Shown piece after piece: positions 35,222 to 43,909 of a stretch of 64,000 bases of DNA. The translations under genes and the position numbers were made by a program. Source of the DNA: Mesorhizobium sp. WSM4313 (GTDB lineage Bacteria; Pseudomonadota; Alphaproteobacteria; Rhizobiales; Rhizobiaceae); contig NZ_NSFT01000010.1 in NCBI RefSeq assembly GCF_002294725.1, forward strand, positions 1 through 64,000, given 5' to 3'. Within the stretch, counting starts at the first letter, position 1; the number at the start of each line of letters is the position of its first letter. The notes beneath the pieces are model-generated. The model was not told where the DNA came from, ran no database searches, and saw only the letters and a list, made by a program, of their open reading frames with translations.

Positions 35222-35411
35222 GTCAGCGCTGCCCCTCATCCGCCCTTCGGGCACCTTCTCCCCGTATAGTGACGGGGAGAAGGAAACCGGCCGCAACGCT
35301 GGCGATTATCCTACAGCGTTGAAAATTAGCGAAAGCGGCGATGACAGCGTCTTTCTCCCCGTCTCTATACGGGGAGAAATGCCCGGCAGGGCAATGAGGG
35401 GCAGCGCTGAC
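35222..35411. repeat. 190-bp MITE-like element with perfect terminal inverted repeats
   Basis: The ends GTCAGCGCTGCCCCTCA (35222-35238) and its exact complement (35395-35411) are 17 bases long. Inside are two hairpins, CTTCTCCCCGTATAG...GGGGAGAAG and TTTCTCCCCGTC...GGGGAGAAA. No open frame is present. It makes up more than half of the 367-base gap between the MFS gene and the small gene ending at 35481; the rest shows nothing. Confidence 0.8.
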
Positions 35412-35480
35412 GCCGGCAACGCTATGCACAATGGTCACATTAGTTTGTCTTTTGGTTTCCGCCGCTGCGGCAACGTGACT

Positions 35481-35672
35481 TCAACGGCAGCCGGTCTCGT
35501 AAGCTGTGCGGCGGGCCGTCAGCCGGAAGGGCATGTCGCCGAGCTCGCGCTCCGACATGGTGTCGAGCATCGGATGCGACAGCGGATCGATGATCCAGCG
35601 CGCGATCTCACCGTCCTCGGGCGGCCTCGCCTCGGTGCCGCAAAGCCCTTTCAGCAAAGATAAAATCTTCAT
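35481..35672 (-). CDS. Small conserved-looking hypothetical protein
   Basis: A 63-residue soluble protein beginning MKILSLLKGLCGTEARPPED. It has GAGGTG six bases before the ATG and gene-like codon use, so I call it real. The sequence has no membrane segment or metal motif apart from two Cys. It is divergent from the LysR gene that starts at 35770, which could control it. Confidence 0.6.
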   Translation of the reverse strand: MKILSLLKGLCGTEARPPEDGEIARWIIDPLSHPMLDTMSERELGDMPFRLTARRTAYETGCR

Positions 35673-35769
35673 CGGGCCACCTCATGGCTCAAGGCTGTTT
35701 CAGGTAAATTCTGCCGTTTCCTGTCGGGTTTCAATTGAGATTTCGGTCCGTTCACTTTAGAAAAACTGG

Positions 35770-36684
35770 ATGGCTATGCTGAACCGCGTCCATCTCAACG
35801 GCCTGCGCGCCGTGGAAACCGTCGCCCGGCTGGGATCGCTGGCGGGCGCGGCGGCCGAGTTGAACGTCTCGGTCAGTGCCGTCAGCCAGCAGGTCAAGCG
35901 CACGGAAAAGCAGCTGGGCCAGGCGCTGTTCGAACGGACGCCGGGCGGGCTCGTGCCGACCGAATTTGGCGCCGCCTTCACGACGCGACTCAGCGCCGGC
36001 TTCCGCGAGCTCGCGCAAGCCGTAGCGCTGGCCGACGAGGCCAACGAGTGCACGCTGGTCGTCTCGGTGGCGCCGGCCTTCGCCTCGAAATGGCTGCTGC
36101 CGCGGCTGTCGCGGCATTTCGCGCGACATCCGAATGTGCTTTTGCGCATCGACGCCTCGGCCAGGGTCGCCGATCTCGACCGGTCCGACATCGATATCGC
36201 AATCCGGCTCGGCGACGGCAAATGGCCGGGCGGGCGCGCCGAGCTCCTGCTTGCCCAGGAAGTGTTTCCGGTCTGCGCGCCCTCGATCGCGGCCAGGCTG
36301 AAGTCGATCGGCGATCTGGCGCAGACCTGCGCCATCACCGACGAGCGGGCGATGTTCAGCTGGGACGGCTGGTTCGAGGCGGCCGGCGTCGAGCCAGTCA
36401 CCTTCCAGAAAGGGGCTCGCTTCACCGATCCGATGCTTTGCCTGGAATCGGCGATCGCCGGCCATGGCGTGATGCTCGCCTGGCAGTTGCTGACCGCCGA
36501 CGCGCTGGCCGACGGCCGGCTGGTTGCGCCCTTCGGGATCAGGGCCGAGAGCGGTCTGGGTTACTGGCTGGTGACCTCGGCCACCAAGAGCGAAAGCCGC
36601 AAGGTGCGCGACTTCAAGGCCTGGATCCGCGAGGAGATCGAGGCGACCATGGCGCAGTTCCGGGCGCTGGACAGCGCCGCCTAA
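35770..36684 (+). CDS. LysR-family regulator, GcvA-like
   Basis: A 304-residue LysR regulator with the helix-turn-helix in LRAVETVARLGSLAGAAAEL and VSVSAVSQQVKRTEKQLGQ. The ligand domain carries RSDIDIAIRLGDGKWPG, typical of the GcvA branch. The target is not known; the divergent 63-residue protein is the nearest candidate, and an aminopeptidase lies downstream in the same direction 127 bases away. Confidence 0.9.
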   Translation: MAMLNRVHLNGLRAVETVARLGSLAGAAAELNVSVSAVSQQVKRTEKQLGQALFERTPGGLVPTEFGAAFTTRLSAGFRELAQAVALADEANECTLVVSVAPAFASKWLLPRLSRHFARHPNVLLRIDASARVADLDRSDIDIAIRLGDGKWPGGRAELLLAQEVFPVCAPSIAARLKSIGDLAQTCAITDERAMFSWDGWFEAAGVEPVTFQKGARFTDPMLCLESAIAGHGVMLAWQLLTADALADGRLVAPFGIRAESGLGYWLVTSATKSESRKVRDFKAWIREEIEATMAQFRALDSAA

Positions 36685-36810
36685 CCGCTCCGCACTTTTC
36701 AATAATGCGGTCCGTCATGCTTGAGAGCAGGCCCAGTCGATCGCGGTGGAAAGGTCAATCGCAGCGGTCTATGTAAGGATGAGAACCCCAACATAACGGC
36801 AGGCAGGATC

Positions 36811-38067
36811 ATGACCACACATTCGCGCGGCGTTTCGGCAAGCATCGACCCGGTGAAGCTCGACAGGCTGGCGGAAGTCGCCGTCAAGGTCGGACTGCAA
36901 TTGCAGCCCGGACAGGACCTGGTGCTGACCTCCTCGATCGCAGCGCTGCCGCTGACCCGCCGCATCGTCGAGCACGCCTACAAGGCGGGCGCCGGGCTGG
37001 TGACGCCGATCTTCAACGACGACGAGATCACGCTGGCGCGCTTCCGCTACGGTGCGGATGCCGGTTTCGACCGCGCCGCCGGCTGGCTCTACGAAGGCAT
37101 GGCGAAGGCCTTCTCCAACAATGCGGCGCGGCTTGCGGTGCGCGGCGAAGACCCGTCGCTGCTGTCGACACAGGATCCAGCCAAGGTGGCGCGTGCCAAC
37201 AAGGCGAACTCGATGGCCTACCAGCCGGCGCTGGAGAAGATCACCGGCTTCGACATCAACTGGAACATCGTCGCCTATCCCGATCTTGCCTGGGCAAAAC
37301 AGGTGTTTCCGGGTGAGTCGGACGACGTCGCGGTGGTGAAGCTTGCCGACGCCATCTTCTCGGCCTCGCGGGTCGACGTCGAGGACCCGATCGGCAACTG
37401 GAAGGCGCATAACGCCGCCTTGGCCGAGCGCACGAAGTGGCTCAACGAGCACAGTTTCCACGCGCTGCATTTCACCGGACCGGGCACCGACCTGACCGTC
37501 GGGCTGGCGGACGGCCATGAATGGATGGGCGGCGCTTCGACGGCGAAGAACGGCATCACCTGCAATCCGAACATCCCGACCGAGGAGGTCTTCACCACGC
37601 CGCATGCAAGGCGCGTCGAGGGCCATGTCTCCTCGACCAAGCCGCTCTCCTATCAGGGCACGCTGATCGACGAGATCTCGGTGCGCTTCGAGGGTGGGCG
37701 GATCGTCGAGGCCAAGGCCTCGAAGGGCGAGGATGTGCTGCAGAAGGTGCTCGACACCGACGAGGGCGCGCGCCGTCTCGGCGAAGTGGCGCTGGTGCCG
37801 CATTCCTCGCCGATCTCGCGGAGTGGGCTGTTGTTCTTCAACACGCTGTTCGACGAGAACGCCGCCTGCCATATCGCGCTCGGGCAGTGCTATTCGAAAT
37901 GCTTCGTCAACGGCGCGTCGCTGAGCCAGGACGAGATCGCGGAGCGCGGCGGCAACAAGAGCTTCATCCACATCGACTGGATGATCGGCTCCGACAAAAT
38001 CGACATTGACGGCGTGGCCAAGGATGGCGGCCGCGTGCCGGTGATGCGCAAGGGCGAGTGGGCATAA
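36811..38067 (+). CDS. M29 family aminopeptidase
   Basis: A 418-residue metallo-aminopeptidase of the thermophilic aminopeptidase family. Metal-ligand regions visible are NIPTEEVFTTPHARRVEG, GEVALVPHSSPISR and NAACHIALGQCYSKC, then SFIHIDWMIGSDKIDIDG, with the conserved Glu, His and Asp of a two-metal centre. It starts MTTHSRGVSASIDP; ATG at 36811 has AGGA three bases upstream with a longer purine tract. It frees N-terminal residues from peptides in the cytoplasm. Confidence 0.93.
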   Translation: MTTHSRGVSASIDPVKLDRLAEVAVKVGLQLQPGQDLVLTSSIAALPLTRRIVEHAYKAGAGLVTPIFNDDEITLARFRYGADAGFDRAAGWLYEGMAKAFSNNAARLAVRGEDPSLLSTQDPAKVARANKANSMAYQPALEKITGFDINWNIVAYPDLAWAKQVFPGESDDVAVVKLADAIFSASRVDVEDPIGNWKAHNAALAERTKWLNEHSFHALHFTGPGTDLTVGLADGHEWMGGASTAKNGITCNPNIPTEEVFTTPHARRVEGHVSSTKPLSYQGTLIDEISVRFEGGRIVEAKASKGEDVLQKVLDTDEGARRLGEVALVPHSSPISRSGLLFFNTLFDENAACHIALGQCYSKCFVNGASLSQDEIAERGGNKSFIHIDWMIGSDKIDIDGVAKDGGRVPVMRKGEWA

Positions 38068-38164
38068 CGGTACTTTGTTGGCGCAATTCCGAACGGACGG
38101 CCACGGCGAAGTCGCCGAGCCCAGCCGCTGCATACTTTGCCGGGGCTTGGCAAAGGAGGCATAA

Positions 38165-38518
38165 GTGGGCTTCGACATTGCGGTGAAGCGTGTCTATGAG
38201 CCGCCGGCGAAAGCCGACGGCCAGCGGGTGCTGGTCGACCGCATCTGGCCGCGCGGCGTCAGCAAGAAGGACGCCGAACTGACGCTTTGGCTGAAGGACA
38301 TCGCGCCGAGCGACGCGCTGCGCAAATGGTTCGGGCACGAGCCGGAGCGCTGGCCGGAATTCCAGAAGCGGTATCGGGCCGAGCTCGACGCCAACAAGGA
38401 AGCGGTAGCGCAGCTGCGTGGCCTGCTGCGTGAGGGCAAGGTGACGCTGCTCTACGGCGCGCATGACGAAGCGCATAACAATGCGGTGGCGCTGGCGGAC
38501 TATTTGCGCGGGGCGTGA
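38165..38518 (+). CDS. DUF488 family protein (YeaO-like)
   Basis: A 117-residue protein with the family pattern VKRVYEPPAKADGQRVLVDR, IWPRGVSKKDA, WFGHEPERWPEFQKRY and TLLYGAHDEAHNNAVAL. GTG at 38165 has GGAGG seven bases upstream. Function is unknown; the family has been linked to stress. It is followed by a repeat and a convergent gene. Confidence 0.9.
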   Translation: MGFDIAVKRVYEPPAKADGQRVLVDRIWPRGVSKKDAELTLWLKDIAPSDALRKWFGHEPERWPEFQKRYRAELDANKEAVAQLRGLLREGKVTLLYGAHDEAHNNAVALADYLRGA

Positions 38519-38573
38519 TGTATCCCGCTACGTTGGCGATCGGCGAAAGCGACGGCGACATCTGATTTCCCCC

Positions 38574-38729
38574 CTTGCGGGGGAGATGCCCGGCAGGGCA
38601 GAGGGGGGTGCTGTCCCTCCAGCCTCTCAAACATCAACCGCATACCCGAGGCAGCTTCGCGTCGCCACGTTGGCCAACGCCGCGTTCCTTCACACCCCTC
38701 TCTGGCCTGCCGGCCATCTCCCCCGCAAG
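38574..38729. repeat. Palindromic intergenic element, family C
   Basis: CTTGCGGGGGAGATG (38574-38588) is matched exactly by CATCTCCCCCGCAAG (38715-38729). Inner GCCCGGCAGGGCAGAGGGGGG and CACCCCTCTCTGGCCTGCCGG are also nearly inverted. This is the intergenic form of the inserts found inside glyS. Confidence 0.8.
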
Positions 38730-38757
38730 GGAGATTGGGAGCTTCGGCGTCCCGCCT

Positions 38758-39105
38758 TTACTTCACCGCCTCCTCGTAAACATCCGGCTTGAAGCCAACG
38801 ATAACGTCATTCCCCACCTCCAGCACCGGGCGCTTGATCATCGTCGGCTTGGCGAGCATCAGCTGCTTCGCCTTCTTCTCGTCCAGCCCGGTCTTGTCCT
38901 TCTCCGGAAGCTCGCGAAAGGTCGTGCTGCCCTTGTTGAGCAGCTTTTGCCAGCCGACCTTGCCGATCCAACCGCTGAGCCTGTCGGCCTCGATCCCCTC
39001 TGCCCGGTAGTCATGAAAGCGATACGGCACGTCATGGCTTTCCAGCCAGACGCGCGCCTTCTTGATCGTGTCGCAAGTGGTGATGCCATACATGGTGATG
39101 GTCAA
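38758..39105 (-). CDS. ArsC-family reductase (YffB/Spx-like)
   Basis: A 115-residue thioredoxin-fold protein. YGITTCDTIKKARVWLE holds the single N-terminal Cys, and LAKPTMIKRPVLE is the family's C-terminal signature. YffB-like members are glutathione-dependent and are not proven arsenate reductases. It stands alone, convergent with the DUF488 gene across a repeat. Confidence 0.9.
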   Translation of the reverse strand: MTITMYGITTCDTIKKARVWLESHDVPYRFHDYRAEGIEADRLSGWIGKVGWQKLLNKGSTTFRELPEKDKTGLDEKKAKQLMLAKPTMIKRPVLEVGNDVIVGFKPDVYEEAVK

Positions 39106-39277
39106 GGCAGCCTCTGTCGGATGAGATTTTCGAATCCGGCAGAAGCCTAGGCCGGCCCTATAGGCTTTGCCAGCGCTTTACGCCGGTGCGATTGGCTCTT
39201 GCCAATACTAAGGTTTTTTCCTAAGTATTTTCTTGCAAGGATCACCTGACCGCCAGGCGGTCTCGGAAGGAACAGCC

Positions 39278-39631
39278 ATGAGCCTGCAGGCCGTCAGCCC
39301 AAACCCGCCGCCGATCGACGGCATATTTCGCGCGCTGGCCGATCCGACACGCCGGCGTGTCGTGGAGCGGCTGAACAGGAGTCCCGCCTCAGTCAGCGAG
39401 CTGGCGGAGCCGTTCGGCATGACGCTCCCCTCCTTCGTCGAGCACCTAAAGGTGCTGGAAGGTTGCGGGCTGGTGCAATCGCAAAAGTCCGGTCGGGTCA
39501 GGACCTACAGCCTTTCGCCCGAGCCGCTGAAGCTGGCGGAAAACTGGCTCGCCGAACAGCGCGCGCTGTGGGAGCGCCGCCTCGACCAGTTCGACGCCTA
39601 TGTGATGAGCCTCAAGGAGAGTGAAAAGTGA
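39278..39631 (+). CDS. ArsR-family transcriptional regulator
   Basis: A 117-residue winged-helix regulator: [19 protein letters not shown], then [20 protein letters not shown] and [18 protein letters not shown]. It has no Cys motif for metal in helix 3 or 5, so it probably is not a metal sensor. The stop overlaps the start of the SRPBCC gene (GTGA), an arrangement common for this regulator group. ATG at 39278 has AAGGA. Confidence 0.9.
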   Translation: MSLQAVSPNPPPIDGIFRALADPTRRRVVERLNRSPASVSELAEPFGMTLPSFVEHLKVLEGCGLVQSQKSGRVRTYSLSPEPLKLAENWLAEQRALWERRLDQFDAYVMSLKESEK

Positions 39632-40107
39632 GCTATCCGTTCAAGCCGAACCCGAAACTGGACCTGACGCTGGAGCGCTTTCTCGACGCGCCGCGCGAAC
39701 TCCTGTGGCGCGCCTGGACGAGGCCGGAGCATGTGAAGCAGTGGTTCACGCCGAAGCCATGGATCATCACCGACTGCGAGATCGACCTCAGGCCCGGCGG
39801 TCTGTTCCGCACGCGCATGCAATCGCCCGACGGCAAGGAGGTCAACGACCGCCATTGCTGCTATCTCGAGATAGTGCCGAACGAGCGGCTGGTGTGGACC
39901 GACGCGCTGCTGCCGGGCTACCGGCCGTCCGGCGAGCCCTTCATCACCGCGATCATCACGCTGACGCCCGAGGGCAAGGGCACGCGCTACACCGCCACCG
40001 CCATCCATCGCGACGAGGCGACCCGCAACAGCCACGAGGAGATGGGTTTCTTCGACGGCTGGGGCACGGTGGCCGACCAGCTTGCGGATTACGTGAAGAC
40101 GATTTGA
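39628..40107 (+). CDS. SRPBCC / AHSA1 domain protein
   Basis: A 159-residue START-like lipid-binding fold protein: [40 protein letters not shown], then [10 protein letters not shown] and THEEMGF-like [11 protein letters not shown]. It starts with GTG that overlaps the ArsR stop by four bases. Family members bind small hydrophobic ligands; the pair often works as regulator plus effector of unknown role. Confidence 0.9.
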   Translation: MSYPFKPNPKLDLTLERFLDAPRELLWRAWTRPEHVKQWFTPKPWIITDCEIDLRPGGLFRTRMQSPDGKEVNDRHCCYLEIVPNERLVWTDALLPGYRPSGEPFITAIITLTPEGKGTRYTATAIHRDEATRNSHEEMGFFDGWGTVADQLADYVKTI

Positions 40108-40198
40108 GAAGCAGACATGGCGGCCTGGACATCATCCGAGGCCGTCATGCCTGATTTTTTAAATCGCGGCACGAAGGACATTCAGAGCCCAGCAAGGC

Positions 40199-40552
40199 TC
40201 AATAGTAGAACCGCTCTTCGCTGATCTTGCCGTTCTTGACCGTGTAGAGGCCAACCTCGTCCATCTTGACGCGTTCGCCGGTGGATTTGGGCGTCACGTC
40301 GAAGCTGAAGCGCAAGGCGAACTGGTCGCCATTGACGTAAGGCCCCTCGACCGAGCCGCCGTGAACCTCATGGTTGGCCTCCCACCACTCGCCCTTCTGC
40401 TTGACGGCTTCCTTGCCGTTGCACACGGCCATCGGACCTTCCATGGCTTCGTGGCTGACGATGTCATCGGCATTGTATTTCGCGGCGGCACCGTGGCTGT
40501 CGCCCTTCTTGAGGAGCTCGGTGAAATCCTTGGCAATTTCCGCAGTGTTCAT
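40199..40552 (-). CDS. SnoaL-like / NTF2-fold protein
   Basis: A 117-residue protein of the nuclear-transport-factor-2 fold: EIAKDFTELLKKGDSHGAAA, YNADDIVSHEAMEGPM and NGKISEERFYY at the end. GGGAGG lies six bases before the ATG at 40552. Some members are enzymes (polyketide cyclase type) and others bind ligands; no call is possible here. Confidence 0.85.
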   Translation of the reverse strand: MNTAEIAKDFTELLKKGDSHGAAAKYNADDIVSHEAMEGPMAVCNGKEAVKQKGEWWEANHEVHGGSVEGPYVNGDQFALRFSFDVTPKSTGERVKMDEVGLYTVKNGKISEERFYY

Positions 40553-40639
40553 GATTTCCTCCCGGTTTGGACAACATATCAAGTAGGTACCGATGGTTCA
40601 TCTGCCAGCGGTGCGGCGCTCCGCAGGTGACAATTCGTG

Positions 40640-41251
40640 TCAGGATGACGCGGCCGTCAGCGGCCAGCGGCTCATATCCTTGTAGATCGTCAGGCCGCGC
40701 AGGCTGTGAATGAGGACGAACTCCCTTGCTACAAAGCCGATTGGCTCGATCGGCTGCCTGGGGACGAATTTCTCGTCATAGGCAATCGTCATATGCGGGA
40801 CGAAGTGATCCGCCGATTTGAGACCATTTGCTTTCATGGCGGTGCCAATCAACCGGCTGAGTTCGCAGACCGGCCCATCGTCTGCCAAAAGCACGAACGG
40901 ACGCGACGGCGGCCTGCCTTTTGCCGCCGGGCGGCCGGGAAAACTTACAGCATGGCTAAACGTGACTTCAAACGCCGGCATTTCAACCATTCGGCCGGCC
41001 CGCTTGGCCGCGAATTCGATTTTCGATCTAAGTCTTTTGTAGTCGCCCACATGCTGTTGAGTGATGTGAAATCGCTCTTTCAGCAGCAGCGTCCCGGTTA
41101 TCCCGTTGAGATCGCACAGATGTTTCTGCAACGACCAAAACGCGGCACGATCCTTGGCCTGCAAAAACAGCGCGAAGAACACCCGGTCCGGCCGCCTCGG
41201 CTGCAGTGGAGGAATCGGAATGCCGAAATCAAACTCTTGCTGCCGAGACAT
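40640..41251 (-). CDS. 2'-5' RNA ligase-like 2H phosphoesterase
   Basis: A 203-residue protein with two HxT motifs, HIT in KERFHITQQHVG and HMT in HFVPHMTIAYDEKF, the hallmark of the 2H phosphoesterase (2'-5' RNA ligase/CPDase) fold. I chose ATG at 41251; an ATG at 41293 is also in frame. Neither has a strong ribosome site. Substrate could be cyclic phosphates or RNA ends. No linked RNA gene is seen. Confidence 0.8.
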   Translation of the reverse strand: MSRQQEFDFGIPIPPLQPRRPDRVFFALFLQAKDRAAFWSLQKHLCDLNGITGTLLLKERFHITQQHVGDYKRLRSKIEFAAKRAGRMVEMPAFEVTFSHAVSFPGRPAAKGRPPSRPFVLLADDGPVCELSRLIGTAMKANGLKSADHFVPHMTIAYDEKFVPRQPIEPIGFVAREFVLIHSLRGLTIYKDMSRWPLTAASS

Positions 41252-41352
41252 CTGTACTCGTTCGGCTGAGAACGCTCCTGTTAAGCTCTTCATGAGAACA
41301 AAACATGAACATTGGCAAGAGTCAAGGGCGAATGGTCTTCACGTCTATGAAG

Positions 41353-42330
41353 TCAATAACACCCGCGCTCGATCGCAAGCCGCCGCACCAGCGCCTGCAC
41401 GCTGTCGATGGTCGGCGTCGGTTGGCCGGTCAGGCGGCCGAGCTCCTGCACCGCGGTGACCAGCGCGTCGATTTCCATCGGACGGCCGCGCTCGAGATCC
41501 TGCAGCATCGAGGTCTTGTGCTGGCCGACATCGCCGGCGCCCTTGATGCGCCGGTCGACCGGGATGAGGAAACGCACGCCGAGGCGCTCACCGATCGCCT
41601 GCGCTTCCAGCATCATGGCGCGGGCGACGGCGCGTGTGGCTTCGTCGGCGACGATGGCCGCAAGCGTGCTGCCGGTCAGCGCCGAGATCGGATTGAAGGA
41701 GAGATTGCCCCAGAGTTTCACCCAGATCTCCGTGCGGATGTCCTCGCGCACCGGCGCCTGCAGCCCGGCCTTGACCATTTCGCGCGCAAGCGCGGTTGCC
41801 CGCTCGCTCTTCTCGCCCGAAGGCTCGCCCAGCGAAAAGCGCCTGCCTTCGACATGACGGATCAGGCCCGGCGCATCGACCTCGACAGCGGGATAGACGA
41901 CGGAGCCGATGACGCGCTCGGGCCTGATGCGCTGCCAGATCGCTCCGCCCGGATCGACCGCGTCCAGCCGCGTGCCTTCGAGAGCGCCACCCGCCTTGTA
42001 GAAGTACCACCAGGGCACGCCGTTCTGCATGGTGACGACGACTGTCCCCTCGCCCAACAGCGGCGCGATCTCGTCCAGCGCCGGGGCCAGCGAATGCGCC
42101 TTCAGCGCCAGCACGACATAGTCCTGCACGCCGAGTTCCTCGGCGCGTGCCGCCGCCCTCACCTGCGCCACGGTTTCCTTGCCGTCCTCGATCAGGCGCA
42201 GGCCGCCGGCCTTGATGGCTTCGAGATGCGCGCCGCGCGCCACAATCGACAGATCGACAGAACCGGAGATCGCCAGCTTCGCGGCGAGGTAGCCGCCGAT
42301 CGCGCCGGCGCCAAAGACTGTAACGCGCAT
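41353..42330 (-). CDS. 2-dehydropantoate 2-reductase family protein
   Basis: A 325-residue NADPH-dependent reductase of the PanE/ApbA family: VTVFGAGAIGGYLAAKLA (dinucleotide loop), ALKAHSLAPALDEIAPLL, VVTMQNGVPWWYF and VKLWGNLSFNPISALTGSTL (catalytic Lys and Asn). PanE makes pantoate; many family members act on other 2-oxo acids. It overlaps the acyl-CoA ligase stop by one base (TGATG) and is the last gene of a long - strand operon with an importer and a gamma-glutamyltransferase, so a catabolic role is as likely as pantothenate synthesis. Confidence 0.88.
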   Translation of the reverse strand: MRVTVFGAGAIGGYLAAKLAISGSVDLSIVARGAHLEAIKAGGLRLIEDGKETVAQVRAAARAEELGVQDYVVLALKAHSLAPALDEIAPLLGEGTVVVTMQNGVPWWYFYKAGGALEGTRLDAVDPGGAIWQRIRPERVIGSVVYPAVEVDAPGLIRHVEGRRFSLGEPSGEKSERATALAREMVKAGLQAPVREDIRTEIWVKLWGNLSFNPISALTGSTLAAIVADEATRAVARAMMLEAQAIGERLGVRFLIPVDRRIKGAGDVGQHKTSMLQDLERGRPMEIDALVTAVQELGRLTGQPTPTIDSVQALVRRLAIERGCY

Positions 42331-43859
42331 CAGCCGAGTCCGAGCTTGGCCGCCAGCCCGATGCGCTGCAGCTTGCCCGTCGCGCCTTTCGGGATCTCGT
42401 CGAGGATCACCACCTTGCGCGGCACCTTGAAATCAGCGAGCCGGGTCGATGCAAAGCCACGGATATCGGCCTCGCTGGCCCTCTCGCCTTCGCGCAGCAC
42501 GACGGCCGCCGCCACCTCTTCGCCCAGCTTGTCATGCGGCATGGCGAAGGTGACGACCTGCGCCACCGCCGGGTGATCCATCAAAACGCCGTCGACCTCG
42601 AGCGGCGAGATCTTCTCGCCGCCGCGGTTGATGATCTCCTTCAGCCGGCCCGTGACGCGCAGATAGCTATCCTCGTCAAGCACGCCCTGGTCGCCGGTGT
42701 GGAACCAGCCATGGGCGAAGGCGCTGGCATTGGCATCCGGGTTCTTCTCGTAGCCTGCCGTGACGTTCGGTCCGCGAATGACGATCTCGCCGACCTCTCC
42801 GGGCTTGAGCAATCGCCCGTCCGGCGCCATGACGGCAACCTCCGGCCCGGCCGACGCGCCGACGCTGCCGGGCTTGCGCACGCCCGGCGGCAAACGGTTG
42901 GACGCCATCTGGTGCGCGGCCTCCGTCATGCCGTAAGCCTCGATCACCGGGCAGCCGAAGGTGGATTCCAGCTCGGCCATCACTTGCGCCGGCAGCGAAG
43001 CGGACGACGAGCGGATGAAGCGCAGCTTCGCCTCGGCAAGCTGCTCGGGATTGCGGGCGGCGCGCGGCAGGATCGCCTGATGCATGGTGGGCACGGCGGT
43101 GTACCAGCTGGGCTTGGCCTCAGAGAGCCACTGGAAGAAACGCAGCGCGTTGAAGCCCGGCGTGCAGAAGACGCTGCCGCCGGCGGCGAGCGAGGACAGC
43201 ACGGCGGCGATCAGCCCATGGATGTGGAACAGCGGCATGATGTTGAGGCAGCGGTCGGCCGGCGTCAGGCCGAGCGTCGCGCCGATATGCGCAGCCGACG
43301 CCGCAAGGTTGGCGTGGCTGAGCGGCACCAGTTTCGGACGCGACGTCGTGCCGGAGGTGTGGAGCAGCAGCGCAACATCGCTTTCCGCGGCGAAGCCAGA
43401 CGAGACCGGCGATCCAACCGGCTCACCCTCGATCGTGAAGGTTCCGGACGGCGCGCCCTCCGGCACGACCAGCCGCAGCACCGGGATGCCGAGGCGCCCG
43501 GCAACTTCGACCGAGAAGCCTGCCTCCTCTTTGCCCACGAGGATCGCCTTGACGCCGATATCGCTGAGATAAAAATCGAGCTCGTCGGCCCGGTAGGCCG
43601 GGTTGAGCGGGGCGGTGGACGCAGCCGCCGCCACCGCGATGAAGGCCGTGGCCATTTCCGGGCCGTTCGGCAGTACGATGGCGACGCGGTCGCCGCGGCC
43701 GATGCCGAGCGCGTTGAGCCGAGTAACGGTCTCATGGATTAGGCGGCGCAGCCCGCCATGCGAGAGTGCTGCCCGTTCGGGTGCGACGATGGCCGGCGCG
43801 TCGTCAGCGCCGGGGGCAAGGCGATGGGCGAGATCGTTGGCGTTTTCGCTGTTTGTCAT
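42330..43859 (-). CDS. Acyl-CoA synthetase, AMP-forming (oxalate-CoA-ligase-like)
   Basis: A 509-residue ANL-superfamily ligase. The ATP loop is LLHTSGTTSRPKLVPLSHA, the adenine motif YGMTEAAHQM, then GWFHTGDQG, GRLKEIINRGGEKISP and the catalytic Lys in PKGATGKLQR. The overall pattern resembles oxalyl-CoA synthetase (AAE3), but the acid is unknown. It lies 50 bases after the gamma-glutamyltransferase gene and is coupled to the ketopantoate-reductase-like gene. Confidence 0.9.
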   Translation of the reverse strand: MTNSENANDLAHRLAPGADDAPAIVAPERAALSHGGLRRLIHETVTRLNALGIGRGDRVAIVLPNGPEMATAFIAVAAAASTAPLNPAYRADELDFYLSDIGVKAILVGKEEAGFSVEVAGRLGIPVLRLVVPEGAPSGTFTIEGEPVGSPVSSGFAAESDVALLLHTSGTTSRPKLVPLSHANLAASAAHIGATLGLTPADRCLNIMPLFHIHGLIAAVLSSLAAGGSVFCTPGFNALRFFQWLSEAKPSWYTAVPTMHQAILPRAARNPEQLAEAKLRFIRSSSASLPAQVMAELESTFGCPVIEAYGMTEAAHQMASNRLPPGVRKPGSVGASAGPEVAVMAPDGRLLKPGEVGEIVIRGPNVTAGYEKNPDANASAFAHGWFHTGDQGVLDEDSYLRVTGRLKEIINRGGEKISPLEVDGVLMDHPAVAQVVTFAMPHDKLGEEVAAAVVLREGERASEADIRGFASTRLADFKVPRKVVILDEIPKGATGKLQRIGLAAKLGLG

Positions 43860-43909
43860 GGTTCCAGACTATGTTTCGAACGATCGGCTTATGTCCAGCA
43901 AAGCGCCGC

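Noticed and set aside
38758-39105. True arsenate reductase
   Set aside because: The sequence is of the YffB branch, and there are no other arsenic resistance genes; the nearby ArsR-type regulator lacks metal-site cysteines and pairs with an SRPBCC gene.
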